Source: an uncultured Planctomycetaceae bacterium
GTDB lineage: Bacteria; Planctomycetota; Planctomycetia; Planctomycetales; Planctomycetaceae
Assembly: GCA_943787265.1 (NCBI GenBank)
Contig: CALSLT010000014.1
Coordinates: 62,001 to 126,000 of the forward strand
Length of the DNA stretch: 64,000 bases
Direction: 5' to 3'
The translations under genes were made by a program, and so were the position numbers. Every line of letters begins with the position of its first letter. The stretch's first letter is position 1. Below the pieces are notes generated by a model. It saw nothing but the letters and a program-made list of their open reading frames with translations, did no database searches and was not told the DNA's origin. Shown here in pieces: positions 9,043 through 18,568 of the stretch.

Positions 9043-12000
9043 CTACTCGCCCATTGGGTCAGCGCCTGCCTGGCCGACGAGGTCGGCGAGGTATTCTGCT
9101 GAGGAAACTCGCTCGAGTTCTGTCTTTGCTTTTTCGAGTCGAGCGGCGATGTCGAGCTGCGATGCGTCGCGTTGGAACTCGGGCTGCTCGGCGAAACTGG
9201 ACAGCGTTTTTACGTGCCGAGTCCAAAGCGCCACGTCGCGGCGCTGCTGGGTTTCCAGTCGCGCTTTGTACCAGTCGGAAGCGAGCAATGATTCCTGCGT
9301 GAACAGCGATCGAACCTCCGCAGCGTCCAGACCGTGACCTTCAAAATCGCCGTGCACCATGATGTGGAGCAGAGCCTTCAGCGGCGGGCACGCCTGGTCA
9401 ACCGAGCCGTCTTCGAAGTACGCTTTGGCGACTCGTTCGTGAGCTTCCGTGACGTATTTGACGCCGTCGGCGAACGCGTCCCGATCCTGCGACTCGGGTT
9501 TGAGGATCGCTTCGTCGAACACCTTGTCCGGATTGTCGAAGACTCGCCCGGCGTAGTGACGGATGAATCGCGACGTGATGCGGTATCCGAGTCGGCTGGC
9601 GGGGATCGTTTCGCCTTTGTGCTCGAAGTCTTCGATCCGCTCCATCAGCTCGTTCTCGATCATGTGCTCCGGCCGGCGTTCTTCCGGGCTGAGTCGACAC
9701 CAGATTTCTGGAATGAGCAGGCTGATGTCGTGATCGACCTGAATGTTCGGTCCGATGTGACCAGCAGGTGTTGAGAAACCCGCCAGCTCGGTCAGCAGAT
9801 AACTGACGAGAGCGTTGTTGAGATCGGTGATCGGCAACACCGCGTTGAACGGTCCCTTGGTGAGTGCTCCTTCGCTGCCGGCTCCGGTTGTTGATGGGCT
9901 TTTGCCAGTGAGCGAGCACACAAAATCCATGAACAGCTCGGGCAGTTCCTGATAATGGATCGGGTTGTAAACGGCGAGTGGCCGAATTCCCTTTGCGTAG
10001 TCAGGCGGATTGTTTCGGCGACCGAACAGGACTGCGTGAACGGGGATGTGAACCGCTTCGTCCTTCGGGACAGCTCGGTAAAGTCGTACGCCCATTTCGG
10101 CAACGTGATTGGGCATCGCGTCGATCATGTCCGGACGGTTCTGCAGGTACCTTGGGTTTTTACTCGGCTTGCCATCGATCATGCGCGGAGTCGCGGAGCA
10201 AACGACGTAGCCATGTTCTGAGTCCTGCATGTCGAGCATCAATTGCTGCATGGGCTCAGTGAATTTACTCAGGTCAACAGCGTGGTCGCAGATTTCGTTG
10301 ACCTGCTCCTGCGAAAGCGGTTCGAAGTTGACGATGAAATTGTCGTCGCGAGCGAGGTCTGATTCGCATTGTTTATCGAGTCCTCGATGAACAGCATCGT
10401 CCGGTCGCTGGAAGAGTCGGAACTCACAGTTCTTCACAAACTTGTAGCTGTTCGACGGGGCGGTGACCTGGCCAATTCGGTTGAGCTTTCGGCTCGGGAC
10501 AACCACCGAGACGCTGATGTCGTCTTCCGTTTGAATTTTCTCAGCGGCCGCGAAGTCCTGACGGAGTTTGTAGGTCCGCCAACTGTTTTCGCCGACAAAA
10601 CCGACTCGAAGATAGTCGCCGACCAGCTTCCGGCCGTTGTACTTCAACTCGTGCCCCGGTGAGCCGTTCACAATGTCGACGGCAAAGTTGTCTCGCCAGT
10701 TTTCGTCAGCGTCTCCGCGATGGAAACGTTTGATGATGAAAACAAGGGCGTAGATGGAGCCCGGAATTGATCTCAGCCAGTCATTGTACTCTTCCGTGTA
10801 ATCGACCGACGGAGTCAGCAGCTTGATGACGCTGCCGAGCGAACGATCGGCTCCCAGAACCTTCCGGCTTGGCTCGTTGACATAGTCAGGCTTAACAGAA
10901 CCATCTGGTTTCCAACGGTCGGAGTAGTTCCGGTCAAAGATCTCCTGGACGAGATCAAGGTCTTTGTCGACGTCGGCGACGAAGATCGGACCGTAAAGAA
11001 CGTAGTCAATGACCGACTTGCTGATTTCCGACTTTCCGCCGCCGCTGACCGTGCAGGGTTTGTGGCAGAAAACGCCTTCGAACAACGTGCCGATCAGCCG
11101 CCAGGTCGGGGCGGCCGGGTGCTTCTTCATGCGGAAGCGATAGCCGGAAGGCAGCATGTAAACTTCGTTTGGCTGGAGCGGCAGTGATTGCTCGCCCGCG
11201 TCGTTCGTCCAGGTAATCTTCTGGCCGTGAATCGTGGCCTTCGAGTCTTCCGGGATGTAGACGAGGTTCGGAAATTTTCGGTCTCTGGCGAAACCCGTCG
11301 GATCGACATTCAGAAACTCATCGCCAAGGTCGCTGACAACGTCCGCGAAAGTGCGGTCGTTGTAGCGTCGTTTTTTGGCGTTGAACTGGTCACCCAGATT
11401 CACGCTCGCAAACGCGATCGCTCCACCAGCGTGTTCTTCTTCGACGCCGCCGAACAGGTTGGCTGCGTAGCTGATCTGAGTTTTGACTTCTTTCTTGCAG
11501 TAGCCGAAGTAGTTGTCGGCGATCAGCGTGACAATAACTCCTTCGTTCGTTCGGCATGTCAATTTGAACGGCGTTCCGTCGTTGTAACATTCGTCTTCCG
11601 ACTTCCAGCACATGCCATCTTCGCGCTGCCGTTCGGTCGCGTCATCGTAGTGAGGAAGTCCGACGTCTTTCTTCTTCAGCGTCGACAGGTGCGGAGCAAG
11701 AATCACGCAACCGGTGTGTCCGGTCCACTGTTCGACATCCAGGCCGGCATCGTTTTTGGGAAGAAACGGATCGCCGGCGTTTCCGAAGATTGATTCCACG
11801 AAATCCAGATTGCTGACCAGCGAACCGGGAGCGAAGAAGCGGACTTCCATTCGCTTTTCCGAGCACACTCCCTGAACTTCGGGACAGACCAGAGGCCGCA
11901 GGAGCAGCGAGACAAAAGCCTTTGCCGACTGCGGGCAGGTTGCCGTGAAAGGAAGTTCGAGCGAATCATCCGGCGCATCAAACGCCGCTTTGAACAGAGC

Positions 12001-12519
12001 CGCGAAAGTGGCCTGCGGGACCGCTCGTTTGTCACGAGGGATCGGCAGCCCGCCTTCGGTGACGTGGAATGTTCCGCTGGTTGTTCGACGATCGTGTCGC
12101 GGGTTGTGCAGAACTCCGTTCTTGACCCGGTAGGAAGAGACGAGAGCGTTTTCGTACTTCGCCCGGTCAATCGGCAAGGACAGCTCGCGAGCGATTCCGT
12201 GTCGGTCGAGGATGACCGTCGAATCCGGCAGACGCAGCGGATCCGCGAGGTTGAGACTTTCGAAGTGGCTGTCGAGAAAAGTTTCGATGCGCGCGTCGAC
12301 TGGCGAACGGACTTCGTCCAGCCGCTTCAGACGCTGATGGTACGAACCGAGTAGTCGTTCGGCATCGATCGACTGCTTGGCCGTGAGCGGCGTTTCCGGA
12401 TGAGGCAGGCCCATCGCGATCAGTTTCAGAACGATGTAGCGAATGGCTCGTTCACGTTCAGTTTCGCGGTTATTGCCCGCACCTTCGGCACTGATGCCCA
12501 GCGACTCGACGAAGTCCAT
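9043..12519 (-). CDS. Large P-loop protein, candidate pyrophosphate-type PEP carboxykinase
   Basis: 1158-residue cytosolic protein without signal peptide or membrane segments. A phosphate-binding loop TVSGGGKSEISKS lies at about residues 490-502 (Lys about 496), followed by an acidic segment GPIFVADVDKDLDLVQEIF. It does not match the ATP (GLSGTGKTT) or GTP (SACGKTN) PEPCK loops exactly but has the same G-x-GK-S/T character. Proteins of this unusual size are known as PPi-dependent PEP carboxykinases in Propionibacterium and Entamoeba, which interconvert oxaloacetate plus PPi with PEP, CO2 and phosphate. I infer that identity from length, the kinase-like loop and general sequence character; I cannot align it here. 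Otherwise it is a conserved planctomycete protein of unknown function. The ATG at 12519 follows a GGAAAG purine tract. Confidence 0.5.
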   Translation of the reverse strand: MDFVESLGISAEGAGNNRETERERAIRYIVLKLIAMGLPHPETPLTAKQSIDAERLLGSYHQRLKRLDEVRSPVDARIETFLDSHFESLNLADPLRLPDSTVILDRHGIARELSLPIDRAKYENALVSSYRVKNGVLHNPRHDRRTTSGTFHVTEGGLPIPRDKRAVPQATFAALFKAAFDAPDDSLELPFTATCPQSAKAFVSLLLRPLVCPEVQGVCSEKRMEVRFFAPGSLVSNLDFVESIFGNAGDPFLPKNDAGLDVEQWTGHTGCVILAPHLSTLKKKDVGLPHYDDATERQREDGMCWKSEDECYNDGTPFKLTCRTNEGVIVTLIADNYFGYCKKEVKTQISYAANLFGGVEEEHAGGAIAFASVNLGDQFNAKKRRYNDRTFADVVSDLGDEFLNVDPTGFARDRKFPNLVYIPEDSKATIHGQKITWTNDAGEQSLPLQPNEVYMLPSGYRFRMKKHPAAPTWRLIGTLFEGVFCHKPCTVSGGGKSEISKSVIDYVLYGPIFVADVDKDLDLVQEIFDRNYSDRWKPDGSVKPDYVNEPSRKVLGADRSLGSVIKLLTPSVDYTEEYNDWLRSIPGSIYALVFIIKRFHRGDADENWRDNFAVDIVNGSPGHELKYNGRKLVGDYLRVGFVGENSWRTYKLRQDFAAAEKIQTEDDISVSVVVPSRKLNRIGQVTAPSNSYKFVKNCEFRLFQRPDDAVHRGLDKQCESDLARDDNFIVNFEPLSQEQVNEICDHAVDLSKFTEPMQQLMLDMQDSEHGYVVCSATPRMIDGKPSKNPRYLQNRPDMIDAMPNHVAEMGVRLYRAVPKDEAVHIPVHAVLFGRRNNPPDYAKGIRPLAVYNPIHYQELPELFMDFVCSLTGKSPSTTGAGSEGALTKGPFNAVLPITDLNNALVSYLLTELAGFSTPAGHIGPNIQVDHDISLLIPEIWCRLSPEERRPEHMIENELMERIEDFEHKGETIPASRLGYRITSRFIRHYAGRVFDNPDKVFDEAILKPESQDRDAFADGVKYVTEAHERVAKAYFEDGSVDQACPPLKALLHIMVHGDFEGHGLDAAEVRSLFTQESLLASDWYKARLETQQRRDVALWTRHVKTLSSFAEQPEFQRDASQLDIAARLEKAKTELERVSSAEYLADLVGQAGADPMGE

Positions 12520-12874
12520 GGGGATTCTTTCCGTTGATTTTCTCGAATGATTATTTGGGTAAATGCAGTCCGAGGCGGCTGCACTGCTGGAGTGCGATGG
12601 CCGTTCGGAAACGAAACGGAACCGTTCAGACTGTGAAGAGCCGCATCATTGCCAGCGTGATTACCGCGGATAGATGGCTTCTCAACTGAACCCTGTTTCG
12701 TTCTGACTCGAGCCCCGCGAAGCGAGTGCCAATTGAGTCAGGCAACCGGGAATTGATGAGGTCCCATGATGGGACGAGCTCGTTGCCGCCAGTTCGAAGT
12801 TCGGAATTTCCGGTCGCCGGTTGAACCGACTTCTTCGCTGATTGGCGACTTCAAGCGGCGGGAAGTGTAGCGAA
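12520..12874. other. Intergenic stretch, upstream of the 1158-residue protein
   Basis: About 355 bp separate the start of the large P-loop gene from the stop of the nucleotidyltransferase gene. It must hold the promoter of the large gene. A short perfect hairpin GTCCCAT-G-ATGGGAC is present near 12762-12776. No gene-like frame was found. Confidence 0.45.
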
Positions 12875-13516
12875 TCAGGAGCCCCGTGTCGCACGCTCCG
12901 ACGACTCAACGTGTTGCATAAGTCGTTGGTGATCTTCAGGAGTGTCCAAATCGAACAAAATTGACTCTGAGTCGACCGACACCTTCCGGAGGCGAATTTC
13001 AGCCGCCGTCCGCAGCCAGTTGAGTCCCTGGTCGTTAGGAATCTCCCGAATTCGTTCGGTAATCGCCCATTTGAAGAATGTGGGATGCCCGTTTTTCCCG
13101 CCGTGCTGAGGGATCAGAATGTCCTCGGCTGTTGTCTCCCAGGCAGCGATCAGTTCAGCAAGGACGTCCGCATCGAGCACCGGGTGGTCGGCGGGGATCA
13201 GCATCCAACCGTCGCTGGCGTGCGGGGCGTGTTGTCTGCGAAGAGTTTCGACGGCGTGTTCGACGCTGCGTCGCATGTCTGGCGGATCGGTTTCCGGCTG
13301 CACGGTGTGAACGTTCGGCAGATCCAATTCCTTGATCACGCTTGCCAATTTGTCATCGCCACGACGAAAGACGACGACGGTCTCCTGGACGCGTGGATGT
13401 GACAGGGTGGTCAGCAATCGTTCGATGACGGTCTTCCCGCCGAGGTCCATCACGAGCTTCGGCTGCCCCATCCTTCGACTGAGTCCGGCGGCCGGTACGA
13501 TCGCAAAAAGCGACAT
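12875..13516 (-). CDS. MobA/MocA-like nucleotidyltransferase
   Basis: 213-residue NTP-transferase of the MobA-like (NTP_transf_3) family. The nucleotide-binding loop is at the N-terminus (IVPAAGLSRRMGQPKLVMD) and the metal-binding Asp occurs in MLIPADHPVLDADVL. Closest described relatives are MocA (CTP:molybdopterin cytidylyltransferase) and XdhC-associated proteins, which finish the molybdenum cofactor of xanthine-dehydrogenase-type enzymes. No molybdoenzyme gene is next door, so the substrate is open; sugar-1-phosphate transfer is an alternative. Length is normal for MocA. Confidence 0.82.
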   Translation of the reverse strand: MSLFAIVPAAGLSRRMGQPKLVMDLGGKTVIERLLTTLSHPRVQETVVVFRRGDDKLASVIKELDLPNVHTVQPETDPPDMRRSVEHAVETLRRQHAPHASDGWMLIPADHPVLDADVLAELIAAWETTAEDILIPQHGGKNGHPTFFKWAITERIREIPNDQGLNWLRTAAEIRLRKVSVDSESILFDLDTPEDHQRLMQHVESSERATRGS

Positions 13517-13601
13517 GGTGGTTACTCTTTCGGTCTCTGATCTGAATTCTTTGATGCGTCGACTCGACGAGGGAGCCCCGTCTGAGGCAAGTATCAGTTT
13601 T

Positions 13602-13666
13602 CAGTGGCACGCGACTCCGTCGCGTCAGCCCAGTCGGGGCTTTCCGCACGGAGTGCGGAGCCACTG
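13602..13666. repeat. Palindromic REPIN-like element, family B
   Basis: Outer arms CAGTGGC and GCCACTG enclose two hairpins, ACGCGAC-tcc-GTCGCGT and TCCGCAC-gg-agTGCGGA, separated by CAGCCCAGTCGGGGCTT. The architecture (two inward-facing hairpins within one long palindrome) is that of a REP doublet. It lies in the divergent region between the nucleotidyltransferase and the sugar isomerase genes. Confidence 0.72.
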
Positions 13667-13716
13667 TCAAGAAGTTGTTTTGAACGCGTGAGTAAGCAGA
13701 ACTTGAAAGGTGTCCC

Positions 13717-14603
13717 ATGACAATGCAACGAAGACGATTTCTTACAACTGCCACCGGTGCGGCTGCCGGATTGTTTTGCGGAGCGAGTGACCTTGCTCGT
13801 CTGTCTGCCGACGACTCGAAGAGTAAATCGTCGAAGATGCGATTGGGACTGGTGACTTACAACTGGGGCAAAGACTGGGACGTTCCAACGCTGATCAAAA
13901 ACTGCGCAGCGACCGGCTTCGAGGGAGTCGAACTTCGCAGCACACACAAACACGGAGTCGAAATCACAATTGACGCGAAACGGCGAAAGGAAGTCGCTCG
14001 GCAGTTTGCAGATTCGAAAGTCGAGCTGGTCGGGCTCGGCAGCGCCTGTGAGTACCACTCTCCCGATCCGGCAGTCGTCAGAAAGAACATCGAAGAGACA
14101 AAGGCATTCGTGAAGCTTTGCAAAGACGTCGGCGGCACGGGAGTCAAAGTTCGCCCGAACGGAATTCCCAAAGACGTACCAATCGAAAAGACGCTCGAGC
14201 AGATCGGCAAGTCGCTGCGAGAAGTCGCAAAGTTTGGAGCCGACCACGGAGTCGCCATCCGAGTCGAAGTTCACGGCCGGAACGGCTCAGCCGAACTCCC
14301 GAACATTCACCGGATGATGGAAGTTGCCGACCACCCCAACGCCGTCGTCTGCTGGAACTGCAATCCGACGGATCTCATCGGAGAAGGCCTGAAGCACAAC
14401 TTCGACCTGGTCAAAGAAAAGATTGGCATCATCCACATCCACGACCTCCGCTCGAACGGCTACCCGTGGAAAGAAATCTTCAACCTGCTGAAGAAAGCCG
14501 ACTTCTCCGGCTGGACCCTGCTTGAAGAAGGCAAAGTCCCCCACGGACATCGTTGCTGCCATGCACAAAAACCGTGCGGTTTGGGGAACGGCTCGCGAAA
14601 TAG
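13717..14603 (+). pseudogene. Tat-exported sugar phosphate isomerase/epimerase, 3' end frameshifted
   Basis: Xylose-isomerase-like TIM barrel behind a twin-arginine signal (MTMQRRRFLTTATGAAAG). The body is typical of planctomycete exported isomerase/epimerases: LGLVTYNWGKDWD, VELVGLGSACEYHSPD, RVEVHGRNG, ICWNCNPTD-like VVCWNCNPTD and IIHIHDLRS. The frame as written runs to 14610 with a nonsense tail (HGHRCCHAQKPCGLG). Removing one C from the five-C run at 14538-14542 and one G from the four-G run at 14583-14586 restores the expected ending KVPTDIVAAMHKNRAVWERLAK with a stop at 14601-14603. Either two sequencing insertions or a recent lesion affecting only the last ~20 residues; the protein may still be functional. 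The substrate is unknown. It is 102 bp upstream of a mannonate dehydratase gene on the same strand. Confidence 0.85.
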
Positions 14604-14705
14604 AAACTGAGCATTCCCTTGCAATAAAGGCTGAAACATTTCCTACATCGGTCAGCCATTCACGCGACGGTTTTGGCTTTCAAAGCAATCATGGAAAACT
14701 GACTT

Positions 14706-15686
14706 ATGAAACTCGCCACCGTCCTGACACCTGACTCGGACGAAAACCTGCAACTTGCTGCTCAGTGCGGCGTGACTGATTTTGTCACCCGGCACTACGG
14801 ACCGGATCCCGCACCGTTGATTGCCGTCAGGCAGCGAGTCGAATCGTTCGGGCTGACGTTGTCGGTAATCGAGGGCTACCTGCCGATCGAGAAGATCAAG
14901 ACTGGCACGGATCATGACGGAGCGGAACTCGCTGAACTGAAAGACCTGATTCGTCTGATGGGTGATCTTGGTATTCCCATCCTTTGCTACAACTTTATGG
15001 CTGGTACCGATTGGGTCCGTACGAAGCTCGATGTTCCAGAGCGAGGCGGAGCCAAAGTGACGCAGTTCGATCTGGCAACGGTCGAGCAGGCCGTATTGCT
15101 CGGTCACGACGGAACGGGAACTCACGAGTCAGCGGATGAAAACGACGCGAGTGGTCTGACTCACGAAATGTTGTGGGAAAACCTCGAACGATTGCTCAAC
15201 GAAATCGTCCCCATCGCTGAGCAGTCGGGCGTTCTACTTTCCATGCACCCGGACGACCCACCTCTTCACGAGCTGCTCGGGCGTCCTCGGATCATGAACA
15301 GTGTCGAAAACTTCGAACGTCTGTTGAAGCTTGCCCCAAGCCCAAATAACGGCATCTGCTTTTGCCAGGGAACCTTTGCCGAAATGGGAGCGGACATCCC
15401 TGACGCCATACGTCGCCTGGGCAGTTACATCAACTATGTGCATTTCCGAGACGTCACCGGAACCGCCGAATCGTTCACGGAAACCTTCCACGACAACGGA
15501 AAAACGGACATGCCCGCCGCCGTCCGAGCCTACCGGGAAGTTGGTTTTTCCGGCCCCATCCGCCCCGACCACGTCCCACAACTCGTCGGAGAAAACGACG
15601 GCGAACCTGGATACACAATGCTCGGCCGCCTCTACGCCTACGGCTACATGAAGGGCCTGTTCCAGGCAACCGATCCTGCCAAGTAA
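14706..15686 (+). CDS. uxuA: Mannonate dehydratase (UxuA family)
   Basis: 326-residue TIM-barrel metalloenzyme expected to dehydrate D-mannonate to 2-keto-3-deoxygluconate in hexuronate catabolism. Family motifs are clear: LSMHPDDPPLHELLG, NGICFCQGTFAEMG, YVHFRDVTG, IRPDHVPQL and MLGRLYAYGYMKGL near the C-terminus, containing the His, Cys and Asp metal and catalytic residues of UxuA. Slightly shorter than E. coli UxuA (394 aa), as common in the shorter subgroup. Same strand as the exported isomerase-like gene upstream, consistent with a polysaccharide-degradation context. Stop is only 8 bp from the convergent gene. Confidence 0.92.
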   Translation: MKLATVLTPDSDENLQLAAQCGVTDFVTRHYGPDPAPLIAVRQRVESFGLTLSVIEGYLPIEKIKTGTDHDGAELAELKDLIRLMGDLGIPILCYNFMAGTDWVRTKLDVPERGGAKVTQFDLATVEQAVLLGHDGTGTHESADENDASGLTHEMLWENLERLLNEIVPIAEQSGVLLSMHPDDPPLHELLGRPRIMNSVENFERLLKLAPSPNNGICFCQGTFAEMGADIPDAIRRLGSYINYVHFRDVTGTAESFTETFHDNGKTDMPAAVRAYREVGFSGPIRPDHVPQLVGENDGEPGYTMLGRLYAYGYMKGLFQATDPAK

Positions 15687-15693
15687 AGCGACG

Positions 15694-18291
15694 TCAGGGC
15701 AACATCACCGGGACGGCCCACTTGCCGACTCTGATCGTTTCGCCTTTCTCGCAGTCTTTCTGATAGAGCGTGCAGAAGTTGGCGGTCGACAGTGGGTGGA
15801 AGAGTCTGACTTCTGCTGCGTGGACCTTTTTGAAGCCTTGCTCTGTCAGTTCGATGCTGCAGGAATCTCGGTTGCGATCTGGTGTCGGAGTGAGAAACCA
15901 AACCATGCCAGCCCGGTCGCAGGTCACTGTCTTGCGGCCGTCGAGTGGGATTCTCAAGAAGGTCGCACCTTTCAATGACGGCAAGTTCTCATCGACGGTA
16001 TAAGTGCGGTCGGTGAAGAGTTTTGCTCCTGTGGTGAAGCGTTCGGCTTTGAAGTTGGCTGTGCTCAGCGATCCGGGATTCTTTCGGAGAATGTCTTCGC
16101 CGTCGGCGTTGTTACGAACAGGGGCGGGTTTCCTCTTCTGCCCGCCAGATGCTTTACTGACAAGCTGTTGCAGCCGCGCCGCGTTGCTCGACGCTCGGCC
16201 TTCAGTGACGTCATCCTCACGGAACGATGCCATCAGGATGTGTCGAGAACCTGTTCGGGCGAAGTCGTAGATAATTCGAATCAGCCCGTCGTCCGTCTGC
16301 TGACCATCGGGGTACGAGACACCGCTTCGGTCGTCGAGTAGCAGGCCGCCGTCCCACGACTTCCCATCGTCTTTAGACACAAACGCTGTCAGATGCGATC
16401 GGCCAATGCGTTTGTCGATCGCGCCATGTTTCACGAGGAGCAGGTTACCGGAGTTGAGTCGCCGCACGAAGAAACGAGCACTGGGATGCGCAATGCTCGA
16501 CGGCTTCAAATCAGGCCAGGTCTTTCCGCGGTCGGTCGAAACGCTCTCGCCGATTCCGTATTTCGTGCGGGCAAGAAGCCAGAGCGAGCCGTCTCTACGT
16601 TCGATGATCATGTGCTCGTCAAAGGCCCGGACATCCTTCGGTACATTGCAGGCGCCGCGCAGCGACCAGCTTCTGCCGAGATTAGTCGACACGATCAGCC
16701 TCGCACTCGAATCGGTCGCCCGCCAGGTCGATGCCGGCAGCACCCACTCGCCCGTGCTGAGAACGACCGGCTTGCACATCATAATTCCGTCGGTCAGCCG
16801 CCGCGGCTGGCTCCACTGAGGCCGTTCGTCGTCTGGATTGTCGGTATGCACGCACCAGACGCCGGCAACCGATCCGTCATGCCCGTCGGCCTGAGCCCAG
16901 AAAACAAACAGGCGGCCGGTTGGAGCTACCCAGAGTTCCGGATCGAATGCTCGCACTGGTCCCGGGCCATCGGGGTCGATCACCAGCACTTCCCGCCAGG
17001 ATTGCCCGTCGTCGCCACTCGTTGAAACGGCGACGTAGTTATTGTGATCTTCGCCCGGCGTGATGCCCGCATACCAGTTCGCCCACAGCCGACCTCCGGG
17101 GGCGATCGCCATGCTGGGGATCCCCTGAAACGCTCGATTATTCGGCGCATGATCCGGCAGATTCGGTGCCCCGACATACGCAGGCGAGACCAGAAACGGA
17201 TCGGCAAGTTTCAGATTCGACAGAATGGCCTTGAGCTTGCCTGCCTCCGCTGGATTCTCAGGAAGCGGCTCATCGTGAAACGCGGCCAGCAGGTGTTCCC
17301 ATACCAGGTCGAGCTGCTGCTGCATGTTTCGAGTCTTCGCCGTGATTGCGATGACGGCATCCTGCTCCGGCAGCACGATGCAAAACTGGCCATCTTTTCC
17401 GTCTCCCCGGTAAGCACCGTGTCGACACTGCCAGAACTGAAAACCATAGCCTTGTCGCCAGTCGGGATTGCGGGCACTGGGAGCTTTATCGTTGTCGACC
17501 TGTTTGCTCGTGGCCTGAGCAATCCAGTCTGCTGGAATGAGTTGCTTGCCGTTCCACTTTCCCTTCTGCAGATAAAGCTGCCCGAACTTCGCAATGTCTT
17601 CCGTTCGAACATACAAACCGTAGCCGCCGATGGAGATGCCTTGCGGACTGGTTTCCCAAATTGGCTTCGCAATGCCGAGGGGATCAAACAACCGCGGTTG
17701 CAGATAATCGACCACCGTCTGACCGGTTACCTGTTGCACGATCGCCGACTGCATGTACGTTGCCGGAGTGTTGTAGCGAAACGTCGAGCCCGGCTTGTGC
17801 GGTACCGGCTGCGACAAAAACTGCTCCGTCCACACTCCGTCTTCGGTCAGGCTGGGTTGCCTTTCGTGGCCGGTCGACATGGTCAACAAATCGCGGACAC
17901 TCATTGCTTTGAGATTATCAGACGGTTCGGCCGGAGAGTCTTTGGGAAAGAAACTCAGCACCTTGTCGTCGATCTTCAGCTTGCCTTCCGAAACGGCAAG
18001 TCCAACGGCGGTCGACGTGAAGCTCTTGCTGAGCGACCACAGAATGTGCGGCTTCTCAGCGGCTTCCGGCCCCCACCAACCTTCCGCAACAACATGACCA
18101 TGCCGCAGCAGCATAAAGCTGTGCATGCTGTGCACATTCTGGTTCGCCGCTTCTACGAACGCTCGCACATGAGTCGACGACACGCCCTGCGACTCAGGTG
18201 AACTTCGCGGAAGCAAAACGGACTCCGCGTGTAGACAGACAGGGACCAGCAGCAGTAACGGCAACACGGTGAAAATAGAAATCCGATTCAT
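15694..18291 (-). CDS. Fusion of class C beta-lactamase-like serine hydrolase and sialidase-like propeller
   Basis: 865-residue exported protein with an N-terminal signal peptide (MNRISIFTVLPLLLLVPVCLHA). Residues about 30-350 form a class C beta-lactamase/esterase-type domain with SxxK at Ser86-Lys89 (WSLSKSFTSTAVG) and a YNT motif in the second conserved position. From about 370 to 730 is a BNR/sialidase-like beta-propeller with Asp-box type repeats (STSGDDGQSW, VSTNLGRSW, STDRGKTW, VSKDDGKSW). A C-terminal region of about 120 residues is unassigned. Either half is common alone in planctomycetes; the fusion suggests an extracellular enzyme that removes a substituent and recognises or cleaves the glycan. 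Substrates cannot be told from sequence. Confidence 0.85.
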   Translation of the reverse strand: MNRISIFTVLPLLLLVPVCLHAESVLLPRSSPESQGVSSTHVRAFVEAANQNVHSMHSFMLLRHGHVVAEGWWGPEAAEKPHILWSLSKSFTSTAVGLAVSEGKLKIDDKVLSFFPKDSPAEPSDNLKAMSVRDLLTMSTGHERQPSLTEDGVWTEQFLSQPVPHKPGSTFRYNTPATYMQSAIVQQVTGQTVVDYLQPRLFDPLGIAKPIWETSPQGISIGGYGLYVRTEDIAKFGQLYLQKGKWNGKQLIPADWIAQATSKQVDNDKAPSARNPDWRQGYGFQFWQCRHGAYRGDGKDGQFCIVLPEQDAVIAITAKTRNMQQQLDLVWEHLLAAFHDEPLPENPAEAGKLKAILSNLKLADPFLVSPAYVGAPNLPDHAPNNRAFQGIPSMAIAPGGRLWANWYAGITPGEDHNNYVAVSTSGDDGQSWREVLVIDPDGPGPVRAFDPELWVAPTGRLFVFWAQADGHDGSVAGVWCVHTDNPDDERPQWSQPRRLTDGIMMCKPVVLSTGEWVLPASTWRATDSSARLIVSTNLGRSWSLRGACNVPKDVRAFDEHMIIERRDGSLWLLARTKYGIGESVSTDRGKTWPDLKPSSIAHPSARFFVRRLNSGNLLLVKHGAIDKRIGRSHLTAFVSKDDGKSWDGGLLLDDRSGVSYPDGQQTDDGLIRIIYDFARTGSRHILMASFREDDVTEGRASSNAARLQQLVSKASGGQKRKPAPVRNNADGEDILRKNPGSLSTANFKAERFTTGAKLFTDRTYTVDENLPSLKGATFLRIPLDGRKTVTCDRAGMVWFLTPTPDRNRDSCSIELTEQGFKKVHAAEVRLFHPLSTANFCTLYQKDCEKGETIRVGKWAVPVMLP

Positions 18292-18568
18292 GGTGTCAGT
18301 TCAGTCCTGAGTTGTGGGGGAATGATCGCTAAAACCTGACCATTTTCGAAAACAATAACCGCGACGTGGCGGACGGGCGACGCACCGACACATTATCCGT
18401 GTCGAGACCGAAGATCGGTGGATTCAGTTTGTTCTGTCTTGCCTCGCACAGGGCGGCGATAACTTTCACCGTGTTGACAGGCCGCCACATCGGACGATAG
18501 TGGATGTGCTGGCAAAGGCTTGTTCCGTTACCGATCCGCTTGAACGCTTGATTTGAAGGCGTTTTCTA

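Noticed and set aside
17044..18201. 385-codon plus-strand frame opposite the hydrolase-sialidase gene
   Set aside because: Antisense to a well-supported gene; Arg/Cys/His-rich shadow without domain motifs.
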